From an uncultured Treponema sp. (GTDB taxonomy: Bacteria; Spirochaetota; Spirochaetia; Treponematales; Treponemataceae), in NCBI GenBank assembly GCA_947166355.1, contig CAMVDX010000006.1, positions 80,383 to 144,382 of the forward strand: a stretch of 64,000 bases of DNA, written 5' to 3'. Of the stretch, positions 7,408-16,047 are shown piece after piece (the stretch's first letter is position 1; each line of letters starts with the position of its first letter). The position numbers were made by a program, and so were the translations under genes. The notes under the pieces were generated by a model. The model ran no database searches. It was given only the letters and a program-made list of their open reading frames with translations, and had not been told where the DNA came from.

Positions 7408-8046
7408 TTTTACCGTCAGCACGCCAAATCGGCTCAGAAGGTAAAGCACCGGCAGAGCCGCACTGTATACCGCGCTCAAAAGCAGAATCAAAATATAACT
7501 CATATCAAGAATATACATTCCCTCAATAAGAGAAGGAACAATCACACTCACAATACTGATTAAAATCCAGATTGCAGTAAAAACAATTTTTTTATTGATA
7601 ACAGTCTGCTCAATATGCTTTGCACTGAGTGCGAGAGAAAAAATCATCACTACAAAAAGTACAGGTTTAACTAAAAGCGAAAAAGTAGTATAAATACCTT
7701 CCGAAGTAGAAATGATTGTATACGGCAGATAGAGCATATAAAACGAAATCAAAAGCGGAAAAAATGCTTCAACCTTATAAGAAACCTTATCTTTAGACCA
7801 TACAAAAAAAAGTCCATAAACGAGAATTACAGGCAGCAGAGTCTGGCGTATCAGAAGATACATTACATTACTCTGAAATGAATATGGAATAATTCTGTGT
7901 GAATACAAAAAGAATGCCTTAAAACCGCATACAAGCACAGCAACAACTGCACCAATAAATATTACAGGAATAAGATGAGAGTCTTTCTTATAAAAACACC
8001 AGACTGCAAGAACAAGAGGAAGCAGTAAAAACATAAAAAGATACAT
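7405..8046 (-). CDS. Hypothetical polytopic membrane protein
   Basis: The 213-residue product is almost entirely hydrophobic, with about seven predicted membrane segments and short charged loops (YKKDSH, WSKDKVSYKVE, KHIEQTVINKK). I recognise no family motif. It lies 27 bases downstream of manA on the same strand, but a promoter-like TTGATT-17-TATTTT ends six bases before its ATG, inside the intergenic space and manA 3' end, so it may have its own leaderless transcript. No function is proposed. Confidence 0.72.
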   Translation of the reverse strand: MYLFMFLLLPLVLAVWCFYKKDSHLIPVIFIGAVVAVLVCGFKAFFLYSHRIIPYSFQSNVMYLLIRQTLLPVILVYGLFFVWSKDKVSYKVEAFFPLLISFYMLYLPYTIISTSEGIYTTFSLLVKPVLFVVMIFSLALSAKHIEQTVINKKIVFTAIWILISIVSVIVPSLIEGMYILDMSYILILLLSAVYSAALPVLYLLSRFGVLTVK

Positions 8047-8073
8047 GATAAAAAAATACAGTTTAGAGCAGTT

Positions 8074-8895
8074 TTAATCAACCTTCTTTGCACGTATGCG
8101 CAAAATGCTCGCCCTGCCCTCCACAGTAATTTTTTCGCCGGGTTTTACGGCATAAATTTCTTCAGCAAGAATTTTTTTGCCAATCTGCTCGCCACTTTCA
8201 CGGATTACAGCTTTATCTTCACTAAGAATATACAAAAGCTGAACATCTGCTGCGCCGTTATCATCATCTGAGCAGAACATACTCCAGCCGCCCTTTACAT
8301 CAACTCTTTCAATAGAAAAATACTTGCATTCAAAGCTGCCGGGAAAAGGTGCAACAGGCTGCATTTCCTCACGTTTGATTACAGCAAGACCTTTTTCGAT
8401 ATGAACTTCACGGCCGCGTCCCCAGTCATAAAGACGATATGTAAGGTCACAAGACTGCTGAACTTCCATAAGACGAAGTCCACCACCAATTGCATGCACT
8501 GTACCGGCCGGAATATAAATAAAGTCACCTTGCTTTACATTTACAAACTCAAGGTACTGTTCAAGATTATTGTCTGTAATTGCTTTTGCAAGAACTTCAT
8601 TTAAATAGCCCTCTTTAATTCCATAAACAATTTTTGCGTCAGGAGCTGCATCAAGAACATACCAGCATTCGGTTTTACCGCGGTTACCATTACCTTCAAG
8701 CTTTACAGCCCATTCATCATCCGGATGAACCTGAATAGAAAGAGTATCATCTGCCTGAATAACCTTAACAAGAAGCGGATATTCACCTCCGCAGAACGTC
8801 TTAAAGTCATCCTGACAGCCGTTTGGATGAGTCGAAGCAATCCAGAGCTCATAGCCCCAGATTTTGTCGGATTTGATAGGATTAAGTTTTAACAT
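8074..8895 (-). CDS. manA: Mannose-6-phosphate isomerase, class I
   Basis: ManA interconverts mannose 6-phosphate and fructose 6-phosphate using a zinc ion. The 273-residue short-form protein has IKSDKIWGYELW at the start, the zinc ligands in QVHPDDEW (residues 55-62) and the Glu of TECWYVLDA near 76, then IPAGTVHAIGGG and a downstream RLYDWGR. I start at ATG 8895; longer readings would translate the F1 repeat that lies directly upstream (its sequence CFAALAM is typical of that repeat). It follows a sugar nucleotidyltransferase gene, which suggests activated-sugar supply for glycan synthesis, though repeats separate the two. Confidence 0.93.
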   Translation of the reverse strand: MLKLNPIKSDKIWGYELWIASTHPNGCQDDFKTFCGGEYPLLVKVIQADDTLSIQVHPDDEWAVKLEGNGNRGKTECWYVLDAAPDAKIVYGIKEGYLNEVLAKAITDNNLEQYLEFVNVKQGDFIYIPAGTVHAIGGGLRLMEVQQSCDLTYRLYDWGRGREVHIEKGLAVIKREEMQPVAPFPGSFECKYFSIERVDVKGGWSMFCSDDDNGAADVQLLYILSEDKAVIRESGEQIGKKILAEEIYAVKPGEKITVEGRASILRIRAKKVD

Positions 8896-8906
8896 ATTTA
8901 CATCCA

Positions 8907-8974
8907 TCGTCATTGCGAGCGCAGCGAAGCAATCCACATTGTTGATTGCCACGTTGCTTCGCTCCTCGCAATGA
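8907..8974. repeat. Inverted pair of family F1 repeats
   Basis: GTCATTGCGAGCGCAGCGAAGCAATCC and GATTGCCACG...CTCCTCGCAATGAC face each other around a short ATTGTT spacer, able to form a long imperfect hairpin. The element begins about three bases after the stop codon at 8979 (minus strand) and runs almost to the manA start. Confidence 0.88.
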
Positions 8975-8978
8975 CGGC

Positions 8979-9893
8979 TTATTTATCCCAGAGTTTTTCA
9001 GGATAATAACCGTCTTTAATTTTCTTTGCAATTTCGTCTTTTACAAGCTGGCGGTCTTCAGGATAAGTCATACCAAACCAGGTTTCAGAAGAATTAAAGA
9101 ATTTAATAATTCCTTTACCATGAGCAATGATATCGCTTGCCGCAACAGGAAGCAGAGCCTCTGCCTTTGGAGCCTTAGAATTAGCGGCAATAAAGTTTTC
9201 CCAGTAAACGTGGAATTCTTCAAAAGCCTTAGGGCTAAAGCCAAACAGGTTCATACTTACCCATTCTTTTCCGGTAAAGAGCTTTTTCTCTCCGTCCGGC
9301 ATCTCACTTATAATCTGGTCTTTTTCATCGTAGTAGATTTTAAGATTTTCAACGATAGACTCAAGCTTTTCGTCTTTTACAGAACATACACCACGGCTTA
9401 CAGAACCAGAACGGCTCATTGTATTTCCCAGAATATAACCTACCATTGCATGTTCAGTGCAGTCATTATTTATTGAAGAAAGATATTTTCCGAGCACTTC
9501 AAAAGCCTGACGGCCATAATAATCATCAGAATTGATTACAGCGAACGGAGCATTAATAGCCTTTTCTGCACACAAAACTGCATGAGTTGTACCCCATGGC
9601 TTTTCGCGGCCTTCGCTGTCTTTAAGCTGCTGAGGAGTCAAAAGACTTTCATGCTGCTGGAATACATATTCAGCATCAAAATTACGTGCAATGCGGTCAA
9701 AAAGTCTCTCGCGGAAAGCCTGTTCAATATCCTTACGAATAATAAACACAACCTTTCCAAAACCGCTTTTCATTGCATCATAGGTTGCAAAATCAAGAAG
9801 ACATTCATCATGAAGGCCTACTCCGTCTATCTGTTTTACTCCGCCGTAGCGGCTTCCCATTCCGGCAGCTAACACCAATAATGTTGGTTTCAT
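8979..9893 (-). CDS. Sugar nucleotidyltransferase family protein
   Basis: The 304-residue protein begins with the nucleotidyltransferase signature LAAGMGSRYGG at residues 8-18, followed by the family lysine (VKQID). NSDDYYG near residue 120 is the metal/nucleotide aspartate region, and GTTHAVLCAE comes before it. Such enzymes transfer a nucleotidyl group from an NTP to a sugar phosphate. The ending is not typical of RfbA or GalU, so the substrate is unknown. It is upstream of manA on the same strand; GDP-mannose or another hexose nucleotide is possible but not shown. The start ATG is clear and a short AAAAAGAGGT-type purine run lies upstream. Confidence 0.83.
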   Translation of the reverse strand: MKPTLLVLAAGMGSRYGGVKQIDGVGLHDECLLDFATYDAMKSGFGKVVFIIRKDIEQAFRERLFDRIARNFDAEYVFQQHESLLTPQQLKDSEGREKPWGTTHAVLCAEKAINAPFAVINSDDYYGRQAFEVLGKYLSSINNDCTEHAMVGYILGNTMSRSGSVSRGVCSVKDEKLESIVENLKIYYDEKDQIISEMPDGEKKLFTGKEWVSMNLFGFSPKAFEEFHVYWENFIAANSKAPKAEALLPVAASDIIAHGKGIIKFFNSSETWFGMTYPEDRQLVKDEIAKKIKDGYYPEKLWDK

Positions 9894-9975
9894 TTTTTTA
9901 CCTCTTTATGAATTAAAATCCGGTGCAAGCCCGATAATGACAACAATATCAATATCCAGCCTGATCAGAAATTCT

Positions 9976-10677
9976 TTATTGTATTATTGTTTCTAAAGCA
10001 AGCTTCATCATGTCTTTAAAGGTTGTCTGACGTTCTTCGGCTGTAGTTGCCGTACCTTTTACGATATGATCGCTTACAGTAAGAATTGCAAGAGCTTTTC
10101 GCTTGAACTCTGCCGCAAGAGTATACAATTCTGCGGCTTCCATTTCAATTCCTACAACTCCAAACTTTTTCCAGAGCTTCCAGTTTTCATTATCATCATA
10201 AAAACGGTCGCTTGAAGCACAAGGCCCTACAACTGCTTTAATTCCGAGTTCTTTAGATTTATTGTAAGCTGTATTTAAAAGTTCAAAATCTGCAACAGGT
10301 GCATAGTGCATCAGTCCGAATCTCTGACTCTGCAATGACGAATCAGTACAGGCTCCGTTTGCAAGAATTACATCACGAAGCTCAACATCATCACCTACCG
10401 CGCCACAAGTTCCGACTCTAATTGCTTTCTGAACTCCATAGCAGTCAAAAAGCTCGTGAACATAAATTGAAAGAGACGGCTGGCCCATTCCGGTTCCCTG
10501 AACGGAAACTTTTACACCTTTATAAGTTCCGGTAAAGCCATACATACCGCGAACTTCATTATAACAAACCGGATTTTCCAGAAATGTTTCTGCAATAAAT
10601 TTTGCTCTGAGAGGGTCTCCCGGAAGCAAAACTTTGTCAGCGATTGCTCCTTCTGGAGCGTTAATATGTGTACTCAT
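9976..10677 (-). CDS. deoD: Purine nucleoside phosphorylase, DeoD type
   Basis: DeoD cleaves purine nucleosides with phosphate to the base and ribose 1-phosphate. The 233-residue protein has the expected [14 protein letters not shown] near residues 17-30, [21 protein letters not shown] with the phosphate-contact arginine, the base-contact segment [13 protein letters not shown], and the catalytic Asp in TVSDHI. Length and order match the hexameric bacterial family. The ATG at 10677 has no Shine-Dalgarno; a TATAAT ends six bases upstream, implying a leaderless transcript. No operon partner lies close by, so it appears to be a salvage gene on its own. Confidence 0.95.
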   Translation of the reverse strand: MSTHINAPEGAIADKVLLPGDPLRAKFIAETFLENPVCYNEVRGMYGFTGTYKGVKVSVQGTGMGQPSLSIYVHELFDCYGVQKAIRVGTCGAVGDDVELRDVILANGACTDSSLQSQRFGLMHYAPVADFELLNTAYNKSKELGIKAVVGPCASSDRFYDDNENWKLWKKFGVVGIEMEAAELYTLAAEFKRKALAILTVSDHIVKGTATTAEERQTTFKDMMKLALETIIQ

Positions 10678-10683
10678 ATCTTT

Positions 10684-10711
10684 ATTATAATTGAAAAATA
10701 AAATAAATCAA
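10684..10711 (-). promoter_or_regulatory. deoD promoter, leaderless geometry
   Basis: On the minus strand TTGATT (10706-10711), a 16-base spacer and TATAAT (10684-10689) are followed after six bases by the deoD ATG. Transcription would start at or next to the A of ATG. Confidence 0.75.
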
Positions 10712-10776
10712 ATACAGAATACTAAAGATTTATCGACATCTTCGGCCTGTTATTTTTCAATCATAATAACTCCCCC

Positions 10777-11349
10777 CTATAAAAAAATCATGCCGAAGAC
10801 CGCGCCAAGAATAATTACCAGAATCGGGTGTGCTTTCAGCTTGAAAAGTAAGAATGCAAACACCGCGTAACCGGCAATAGGAATCCAGTTAAAAAGGTCT
10901 TTCCAGGCTTCTGCGGATGCCAGAGAACTCAGAGATTCCGGCGGATTTATCAGGGTAAACATGATTACCTGAATTACAGGCACTAAAATCAAACCCGTTG
11001 TTACCGGACGTAAAAAAGCGAGTGCTCCTTTTACATAAGTATTATCACTAAAGCTGCGTAAAAATCTTGCAATAATCAAAATGACAATTATAGAAGGAAG
11101 AACCTCCGCGCCGGTTACCGCAAGAGCTCCCGGTACACCATAAAGCTCATAACCTATATAAGTTGCCATATTGATTCCGATAGGCCCCGGCGTACTTTCA
11201 GAAATTGCAACCATATTATAAAACTGAGCCTGAGAAATAAGACCGGAAGAAACAATGGACTGCTGCATGAGGGTAATTGCAACCTGGCCTCCGCCGATTG
11301 TAAAAAGTCCTATATAAAAAAAGGTAAAAGCAAGCTGAAGCAAAGACAT
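10777..11349 (-). CDS. Chromate transporter family (CHR) subunit, second half
   Basis: This 190-residue membrane protein carries the CHR-domain pattern: FFYIGLFTIGGGQVAI near residues 10-25, then SESTPGPIGINMATYIGYELYG, and about five to six membrane segments. Short CHR proteins are encoded in pairs and are thought to assemble into the equivalent of the fused ChrA antiporter. The start is at 11349, where the ATG overlaps the stop of its partner by one base (TAATG), so the two are translated together. Despite the family name, substrate specificity of these paired short forms is mostly untested. Confidence 0.9.
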   Translation of the reverse strand: MSLLQLAFTFFYIGLFTIGGGQVAITLMQQSIVSSGLISQAQFYNMVAISESTPGPIGINMATYIGYELYGVPGALAVTGAEVLPSIIVILIIARFLRSFSDNTYVKGALAFLRPVTTGLILVPVIQVIMFTLINPPESLSSLASAEAWKDLFNWIPIAGYAVFAFLLFKLKAHPILVIILGAVFGMIFL

Positions 11350-11969
11350 TATTTTTCCTCCCCGTCAGAAGAAGCAGACTTTGAAACATCATCTGCTTTT
11401 TCTTCAACAGAAGCTGTGGCCTTCTTCTGCTTATAAAGGGTAAGCAGACTTCCACTCAAAAGTGCCGCAAGAATTATCCAGACAGACTGAACCTTGAAAA
11501 AATAAATAAGAACAAACGCAAGAAGCATAAACAAGGCATTCCATATGTTTTTAATATTTTTCTTTGAAAACTTCACAATTACACTTGTAAGCAAAGCTGC
11601 TACCGCAACATTAATTCCTTTAAGTGCTTTTTGCGCCAGAGGATATTTATCTATAGAACTGATTGCACCAGCCAGAATCATAATGATTACCCAGGACGGA
11701 GTTACAACTCCAAGAGTTCCGATAATACCACCTGTCCATCCAAGTCTTTTATAACCTACAAAGGTTGCAACATTTACGGCAATAATTCCCGGAGTGCTCT
11801 GCCCTATGGCAAAATAATCAATCAGCTCATCATCTGTTATCCAGCCGCGTTTTTCTATGAGTTCACGCTGCATAATCGGCATCATCGCAAGCCCGCCGCC
11901 AAAAGTAAATGCGCCGATTTTCACAAATGCAAAATACAGCTCAAAGAAATCCTTCAATTTATTTTTCAT
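11349..11969 (-). CDS. Chromate transporter family (CHR) subunit, first half
   Basis: A 206-residue partner of the preceding gene. It contains FVKIGAFTFGGGLAMMPIMQREL near residues 15-37 and AIGQSTPGIIAVNVATFVGYKRLG, the same two motifs as its neighbour, so the two halves are homologous. The C-terminus ends in a hydrophilic Lys/Glu/Ser-rich tail (ASVEEKADDVSKSASSDGEEK region). It overlaps the 3' end of the sensor kinase gene by eleven bases, so it may be part of that transcript, which would make its expression depend on the kinase promoter. Chromate or another oxyanion are the family substrates. Confidence 0.9.
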   Translation of the reverse strand: MKNKLKDFFELYFAFVKIGAFTFGGGLAMMPIMQRELIEKRGWITDDELIDYFAIGQSTPGIIAVNVATFVGYKRLGWTGGIIGTLGVVTPSWVIIMILAGAISSIDKYPLAQKALKGINVAVAALLTSVIVKFSKKNIKNIWNALFMLLAFVLIYFFKVQSVWIILAALLSGSLLTLYKQKKATASVEEKADDVSKSASSDGEEK

Positions 11970-14052
11970 TCTTATCCCCTAAGAATTTATTGTTTATAGA
12001 TAGCTGAACACAAGTTCCCCGAGGTTTATTACTCTTAATCACAAAGCTTGCTCCAATCTGATTTGCCCTGTATTCCATGGAATTTAATCCGAGCCCTTTT
12101 TCCTTGCCGCCTTTATCATTTACAAAGCCAACACCATCATCTATCACGCGCACCACAGTTTTACGGCCTTCAGTAAATACACTGACCTCAACATTATGTG
12201 CCTTGGAATGCTTAAGTACGTTATGAAGTGCTTCCTGTATAATTCTGAAGATATTAAGCTTCTGAGTTTTATCGAATTTTACATCATCACGCACACCCCA
12301 CTCATAATCACATTTAATACCGGATTGAGCCATAAATGAATCACAGAGATTACTTAAACTATGATTCATACCAAGGCTTTCCAGTTCAACAGGATAAGAG
12401 TTATGAGCATACTGTCGAGTAGTCTGAAGGGTCTCTCCTATAAGCTGTGCAAGTTCTACCATCTGCGATTTTTCTACAGGCTCTTCCTGATTTGAATAAC
12501 TGCGGCAAAGCATAGAGATTCCCGCAAGACGCTGACAGATATCATCATGAAGATCATTACTAAATCTCTGACGCTCAAGCTCACTTATTTTCAGGATTTC
12601 AGCTTCAACTTCCATTCGCCGGTTATTTGCTTCCACAAGTTCTTTTGTACGTTCGTTTACTTCACGCTCCAGATATTCAGAATGTTTGCGTCTTTCTTCT
12701 GCAATTGTAATTCGGTTTAAGCCATGCGCAATATTTATAGCAATTGAACTCAGATACGGAAGAACATTTTCATCAGCTTCATAAAAAATACAGCCGATTG
12801 ATTCATTTCCTGCGTAAAGAAATTTCAAAATCATTGAAGGTTTTGTCAATGGATCAATCTCATAAAATCTGCGGTAAAACTGACCAAGCGGCATTTTCAT
12901 CTCACGATCAAACTCATAACACTCATTTCCGCTACGTCGCACAAAAAGAGGATCCACCGGAATATTTTTTGCATGAGCTCCCTTTGACTTTTCGCTTGAA
13001 AAACGGCAGATACAAAAATTATTAAGACCAAGCTGATTCAAATTCTGCCGAACAACATATTTTAAAGCACCAAAAGTTTCGCCATAATTTAAATCCTGTC
13101 CTATATGACTCACCATACGTAGCAGAGTTTCAGACTGAACATAATTTGCCTGCATTGCACGAAATTGTGCCTCATCAGAAGCAAAATCATCCTTACTGCC
13201 CTTACATCCGCACGATTTTCTATAAACAACACGAGATTCAATAAAAACTTCTTCTGGAACCGATTTTCCACCCACTAAATCCTTCATTAATTCGAGTGAT
13301 TTAGCCCCTATTTCATTAAGCGGCTGATGAACCGTAGTTAGAGAAGGAATTTCAAACCTTGCCTGCGGAATATCATCAAACCCAGTAACAGCACATTCCT
13401 TTATATCCGAATCATTACAGTTTATCTTAAAATATTTATAAACACCTATTGCCATATTGTCATTCGCACAGACTACAACATCAGGAACCTTTTTTGTCTC
13501 ATTCATATATTCAGTCATTGCACGGATTGCGGCAACTTCAGTAAAATAACCACGTTTAAGTGAATATTCCAGATCAGAAAACCACGGACGGTAGGCTTCC
13601 ATCGTTTTTGTAAAAATATGCTCACGGACCTCTGCATCAGGATGATCTTCGGCACCACTAATAAAAAGAAATTTTCGATATTTATGATTAAGAATTAGAT
13701 GTTCAACGAGCTGCTTCATAGAATCTTCAGTTTCAATTAAAACTGAAGGAACTCCTTGAATTTTCTGACCGACAGAAATTACGGGAAGTTTTCCCCATAC
13801 TCTTTCTACATCTTCTTTTGAAATGAACTCGGCATTGCCGGTAATTACAGAAGTAATAAGGATAATACCGTCTAAATCAAAGTAATCCTTATGCGGAAAA
13901 CGGGCTATAGGTTCATCTTCTGTAATATGAGAATTTTCCTGCTGAAAACATACAAGTTCTACACCGAGTTCTTTAGCCTTCTGAACGATTCCCTTGTATA
14001 CCGAAATCTGATATTCCTCATCCAGAATATTTAAAACAACACCAATTCTCAT
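11959..14052 (-). CDS. Soluble histidine kinase with LacI-type sugar-binding sensor domain
   Basis: The protein has 697 residues from ATG 14052. Residues 1-280 resemble the ligand-binding part of LacI/GalR repressors (VVCANDNMAIGVYKYFKIN, AVTGFDDIPQARFEIPSLTTVHQP), but the HTH that normally precedes it is absent and there is no signal peptide or membrane segment. A CGCKG pair follows. After a GAF-like middle part and a coiled coil comes a HisKA_3 kinase: ERQRFSNDLHDDICQRL with the phosphorylated His near 502, then an HATPase with NVLKHSKA and DDGVGF. It should sense a cytoplasmic ligand and phosphorylate a NarL-type regulator, most simply the divergent 14098 gene. I chose 14052 because TATAAT ends six bases upstream. 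Domain boundaries are by eye. Confidence 0.85.
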   Translation of the reverse strand: MRIGVVLNILDEEYQISVYKGIVQKAKELGVELVCFQQENSHITEDEPIARFPHKDYFDLDGIILITSVITGNAEFISKEDVERVWGKLPVISVGQKIQGVPSVLIETEDSMKQLVEHLILNHKYRKFLFISGAEDHPDAEVREHIFTKTMEAYRPWFSDLEYSLKRGYFTEVAAIRAMTEYMNETKKVPDVVVCANDNMAIGVYKYFKINCNDSDIKECAVTGFDDIPQARFEIPSLTTVHQPLNEIGAKSLELMKDLVGGKSVPEEVFIESRVVYRKSCGCKGSKDDFASDEAQFRAMQANYVQSETLLRMVSHIGQDLNYGETFGALKYVVRQNLNQLGLNNFCICRFSSEKSKGAHAKNIPVDPLFVRRSGNECYEFDREMKMPLGQFYRRFYEIDPLTKPSMILKFLYAGNESIGCIFYEADENVLPYLSSIAINIAHGLNRITIAEERRKHSEYLEREVNERTKELVEANNRRMEVEAEILKISELERQRFSNDLHDDICQRLAGISMLCRSYSNQEEPVEKSQMVELAQLIGETLQTTRQYAHNSYPVELESLGMNHSLSNLCDSFMAQSGIKCDYEWGVRDDVKFDKTQKLNIFRIIQEALHNVLKHSKAHNVEVSVFTEGRKTVVRVIDDGVGFVNDKGGKEKGLGLNSMEYRANQIGASFVIKSNKPRGTCVQLSINNKFLGDKNEK

Positions 14053-14097
14053 AAGAATATTATACATTTATTTTAAAAAATATGATATGATATATAT
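14053..14097. promoter_or_regulatory. Divergent leaderless promoters between kinase and regulator
   Basis: Only 45 bases separate the two starts. On the minus strand TATAAT (14059-14064) ends six bases before the kinase ATG. On the plus strand TATGAT (14086-14091) ends six bases before the regulator ATG. Neither gene has a Shine-Dalgarno. The two promoters overlap face to face, so use of one should interfere with the other. Confidence 0.7.
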
Positions 14098-14748
14098 ATG
14101 AATTGCAATGTAATTATTATTGACGATCATCCTCTTTTCAGCCGCGGACTTTCTCAGCTGATTGAAACCCAAAAGGATTACAAAGTTATTGGTATGGCAA
14201 AAGACAGAAACGAAGCTTTAAGCCTGTTAGATACGACAACTCCAGACCTGGCTATTGTAGATCTTAACCTTGGACAGGAAGATGGACTTGAACTGATTAA
14301 AGACATCATTGTAATACATCCTCAGACAAAAATTCTCGTTCTTTCAATGCATGATGAACGCTTTTATGCAGAACGTGCCATCAAGGCCGGCGCAAAAGGT
14401 TACATCATGAAAGAGGAAGCTGAATCTCAGGTTATAAATGCCATAAAAACAGTTACAAACGGCGAAATCTATTTGAGCGAAAATGAGAAAAACCGCATTA
14501 AAGAGCTTTCTCAGGGAACTACTTCAGAAAGCGGAAACTTTGATTCCATCAGTACACTTTCAGACCGCCAGCTTCAGATTTTTACGCTTGTAGGAAAAGG
14601 ACTTGGCACTGTCGAAATTGCAAAAAAACTAAATCTCAGCATAAAGACAATAGATACACACAAGGAAAACATCAAGGCAAAACTTCACTGTGCTTCTTCG
14701 GCAGAACTCCGACAGATGGCAATTGAGTGGACAAACAGGGCAGTATAA
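14098..14748 (+). CDS. NarL/FixJ-family response regulator
   Basis: The 216-residue protein has an N-terminal receiver (acidic DD at 9-10, phospho-acceptor D55 in IVDLNLG, a serine in VLSMHD and the lysine in YIMKEE). Its C-terminal LuxR-type HTH covers about residues 150-210 (LSDRQLQIFTLVGKGLGTVEIAKKLNLSIKTIDTHKENIKAKL). It is the natural partner of the divergent HisKA_3 kinase, since NarL-type regulators and HisKA_3 kinases pair. It is followed nine bases later by a second regulator. Expression probably starts at a leaderless promoter. Confidence 0.93.
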   Translation: MNCNVIIIDDHPLFSRGLSQLIETQKDYKVIGMAKDRNEALSLLDTTTPDLAIVDLNLGQEDGLELIKDIIVIHPQTKILVLSMHDERFYAERAIKAGAKGYIMKEEAESQVINAIKTVTNGEIYLSENEKNRIKELSQGTTSESGNFDSISTLSDRQLQIFTLVGKGLGTVEIAKKLNLSIKTIDTHKENIKAKLHCASSAELRQMAIEWTNRAV

Positions 14749-14757
14749 AGCTGGAAC

Positions 14758-15504
14758 ATGAAAATATTTATTTATTCCCCACAAAGGGAAATAAGTCAAA
14801 TAATTTCAGATCATCTCACAGAAAAAGGAAACCGTTGCATAATCCAGTACACCATTGAAGAGCTTGTCAGCGATGTCTCAAACCTCAAGAAACTGCCGGA
14901 TTTACTTATTCTCGATTATCTTTCGTATAATCACGACATTTTTAATATCTATGAAAATTTTGAAAAACAGAATCTGAACCTTCCCGTAATCTTTTTTAAT
15001 GACCCTTGTCTCACCCGTTCAACAAGAACAAGCCACTGGCTTTCTCAGCTTGAAATGCTGATGTGTAAGACAATTTACCGTGACTTTTCTATATATAAAC
15101 CCGTATTTCAAACTCTTGAAGAACTTATAGAATCAGAAGAAATGCAGCCGTACATTCCCCTTTTACAAAAAGCAAAACCAATTCCAGAAAAATATATTAA
15201 AGAACAGTTTACCCTTCAATACCTGAAAGAACAGTCTGATGACTGTATTCATAGTTTCTGCGAACGCAATAAGCTGTCGGCAAACCTGTTTTATCTGCTT
15301 GATATATTTCAGAAAAACCGAAATCTCTTTTTATCATATTCAGATATAAAGCAAATTTACGAAGAAGACGGTAAAGTCATAACAGAAAAGTCACTCAGCG
15401 TATTAATATCAAAACTCAGAAAATTTATAAGAGAAGATAACCAGAGCTGTTTTTTAATTTATCAGGAAAAGAACAAATTTAAATTTGTCAGATATAAAGC
15501 TTAA
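14758..15504 (+). CDS. Atypical response regulator with OmpR-like winged helix
   Basis: The 248-residue product has a receiver-like N-terminus with D53 in LLILDYLS at the phospho-acceptor position, but the usual DD pair near residue 10 is missing (YSPQREIS), so phosphorylation is doubtful. The middle is an uncharacterised helical region. Residues about 170-245 look like an OmpR/PhoB winged helix: SLSVLISKLRKFI corresponds to the recognition helix, and the final KNKFKFVRY to the C-terminal hairpin. It is cotranscribed with the LuxR-type regulator. It might act as a phosphorylation-independent DNA-binding output. The call is moderate. Confidence 0.65.
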   Translation: MKIFIYSPQREISQIISDHLTEKGNRCIIQYTIEELVSDVSNLKKLPDLLILDYLSYNHDIFNIYENFEKQNLNLPVIFFNDPCLTRSTRTSHWLSQLEMLMCKTIYRDFSIYKPVFQTLEELIESEEMQPYIPLLQKAKPIPEKYIKEQFTLQYLKEQSDDCIHSFCERNKLSANLFYLLDIFQKNRNLFLSYSDIKQIYEEDGKVITEKSLSVLISKLRKFIREDNQSCFLIYQEKNKFKFVRYKA

Positions 15505-15534
15505 AAAGATACACTACAGATTAAGGCTTTTATA

Positions 15535-15578
15535 AAAAAGGGGCTGTCCAAAAGCTCTGGACACCCCCTTTCCTTATA
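15535..15578. terminator. Bidirectional terminator between convergent operons
   Basis: AAGGGGCTGTCCA and TGGACACCCCCTT pair with one mismatch around a short loop, with A-runs to the left and a T-rich right side. It separates the plus-strand regulators from the end of the chemotaxis operon. Confidence 0.85.
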
Positions 15579-15590
15579 TCATCTTAAAGA

Positions 15591-16025
15591 CTACTGTAAT
15601 ACCTTAGCAATGCGCTCCAAAACCTTTTTGCGGTCAAGAGGCTTAATGATATAGCTCTTTGCACCAGTCATAAGAGACTTCTTTACAAGCTCTTCCTTTC
15701 CAAGAGCAGAAACCATTACAACCTTTGCATTCTTATCAAAAGCCATAATCTGTTCAAGAGCTGTAATACCATCCATCTTAGGCATAGTAATATCCATAGT
15801 AACAAGGTCTACATTCGGACAGAGTTCCTTGTATTTATCTACACCTTCTTTTCCATCAGCAGCAGTTGCAACAATTTCATATCCTTCGCTTGAAAGGATC
15901 TGTCCAAGCTGCTTAGCAACGAACATTGAGTCGTCAACGACCAATACTCTGAAAGAAGTACCGTCGTCCTTTCTACCCTCTGGTGGACGGTCATTTATTG
16001 TTGGAAAATCGTTAGTTGTTTTCAT
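15591..16025 (-). CDS. cheY: Chemotaxis response regulator CheY
   Basis: CheY carries the phosphoryl signal from CheA to the flagellar switch. The 144-residue protein has a 24-residue N-terminal extension (Asp/Arg/Lys-rich) before the receiver, then D31-D32, the acceptor D78 in TMDITMPKMDG, the VSALG threonine/serine position, and K in YIIKPLD. AAGGAG-type purines precede the ATG. It is the last gene of the cheA-cheW/R-cheX-cheY operon, 22 bases after cheX, the arrangement described in Treponema. The N-terminal extension is longer than in E. coli CheY but occurs in spirochaetes. Confidence 0.95.
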   Translation of the reverse strand: MKTTNDFPTINDRPPEGRKDDGTSFRVLVVDDSMFVAKQLGQILSSEGYEIVATAADGKEGVDKYKELCPNVDLVTMDITMPKMDGITALEQIMAFDKNAKVVMVSALGKEELVKKSLMTGAKSYIIKPLDRKKVLERIAKVLQ

Positions 16026-16047
16026 TTTCTTACTCCTTTAGAATATT

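Noticed and set aside
8896..8952. N-terminal extension of ManA
   Set aside because: The 19 extra codons are F1 repeat sequence; the same extension type appears before the ABC ATPase and amino-acid binding-protein genes, where better starts exist.
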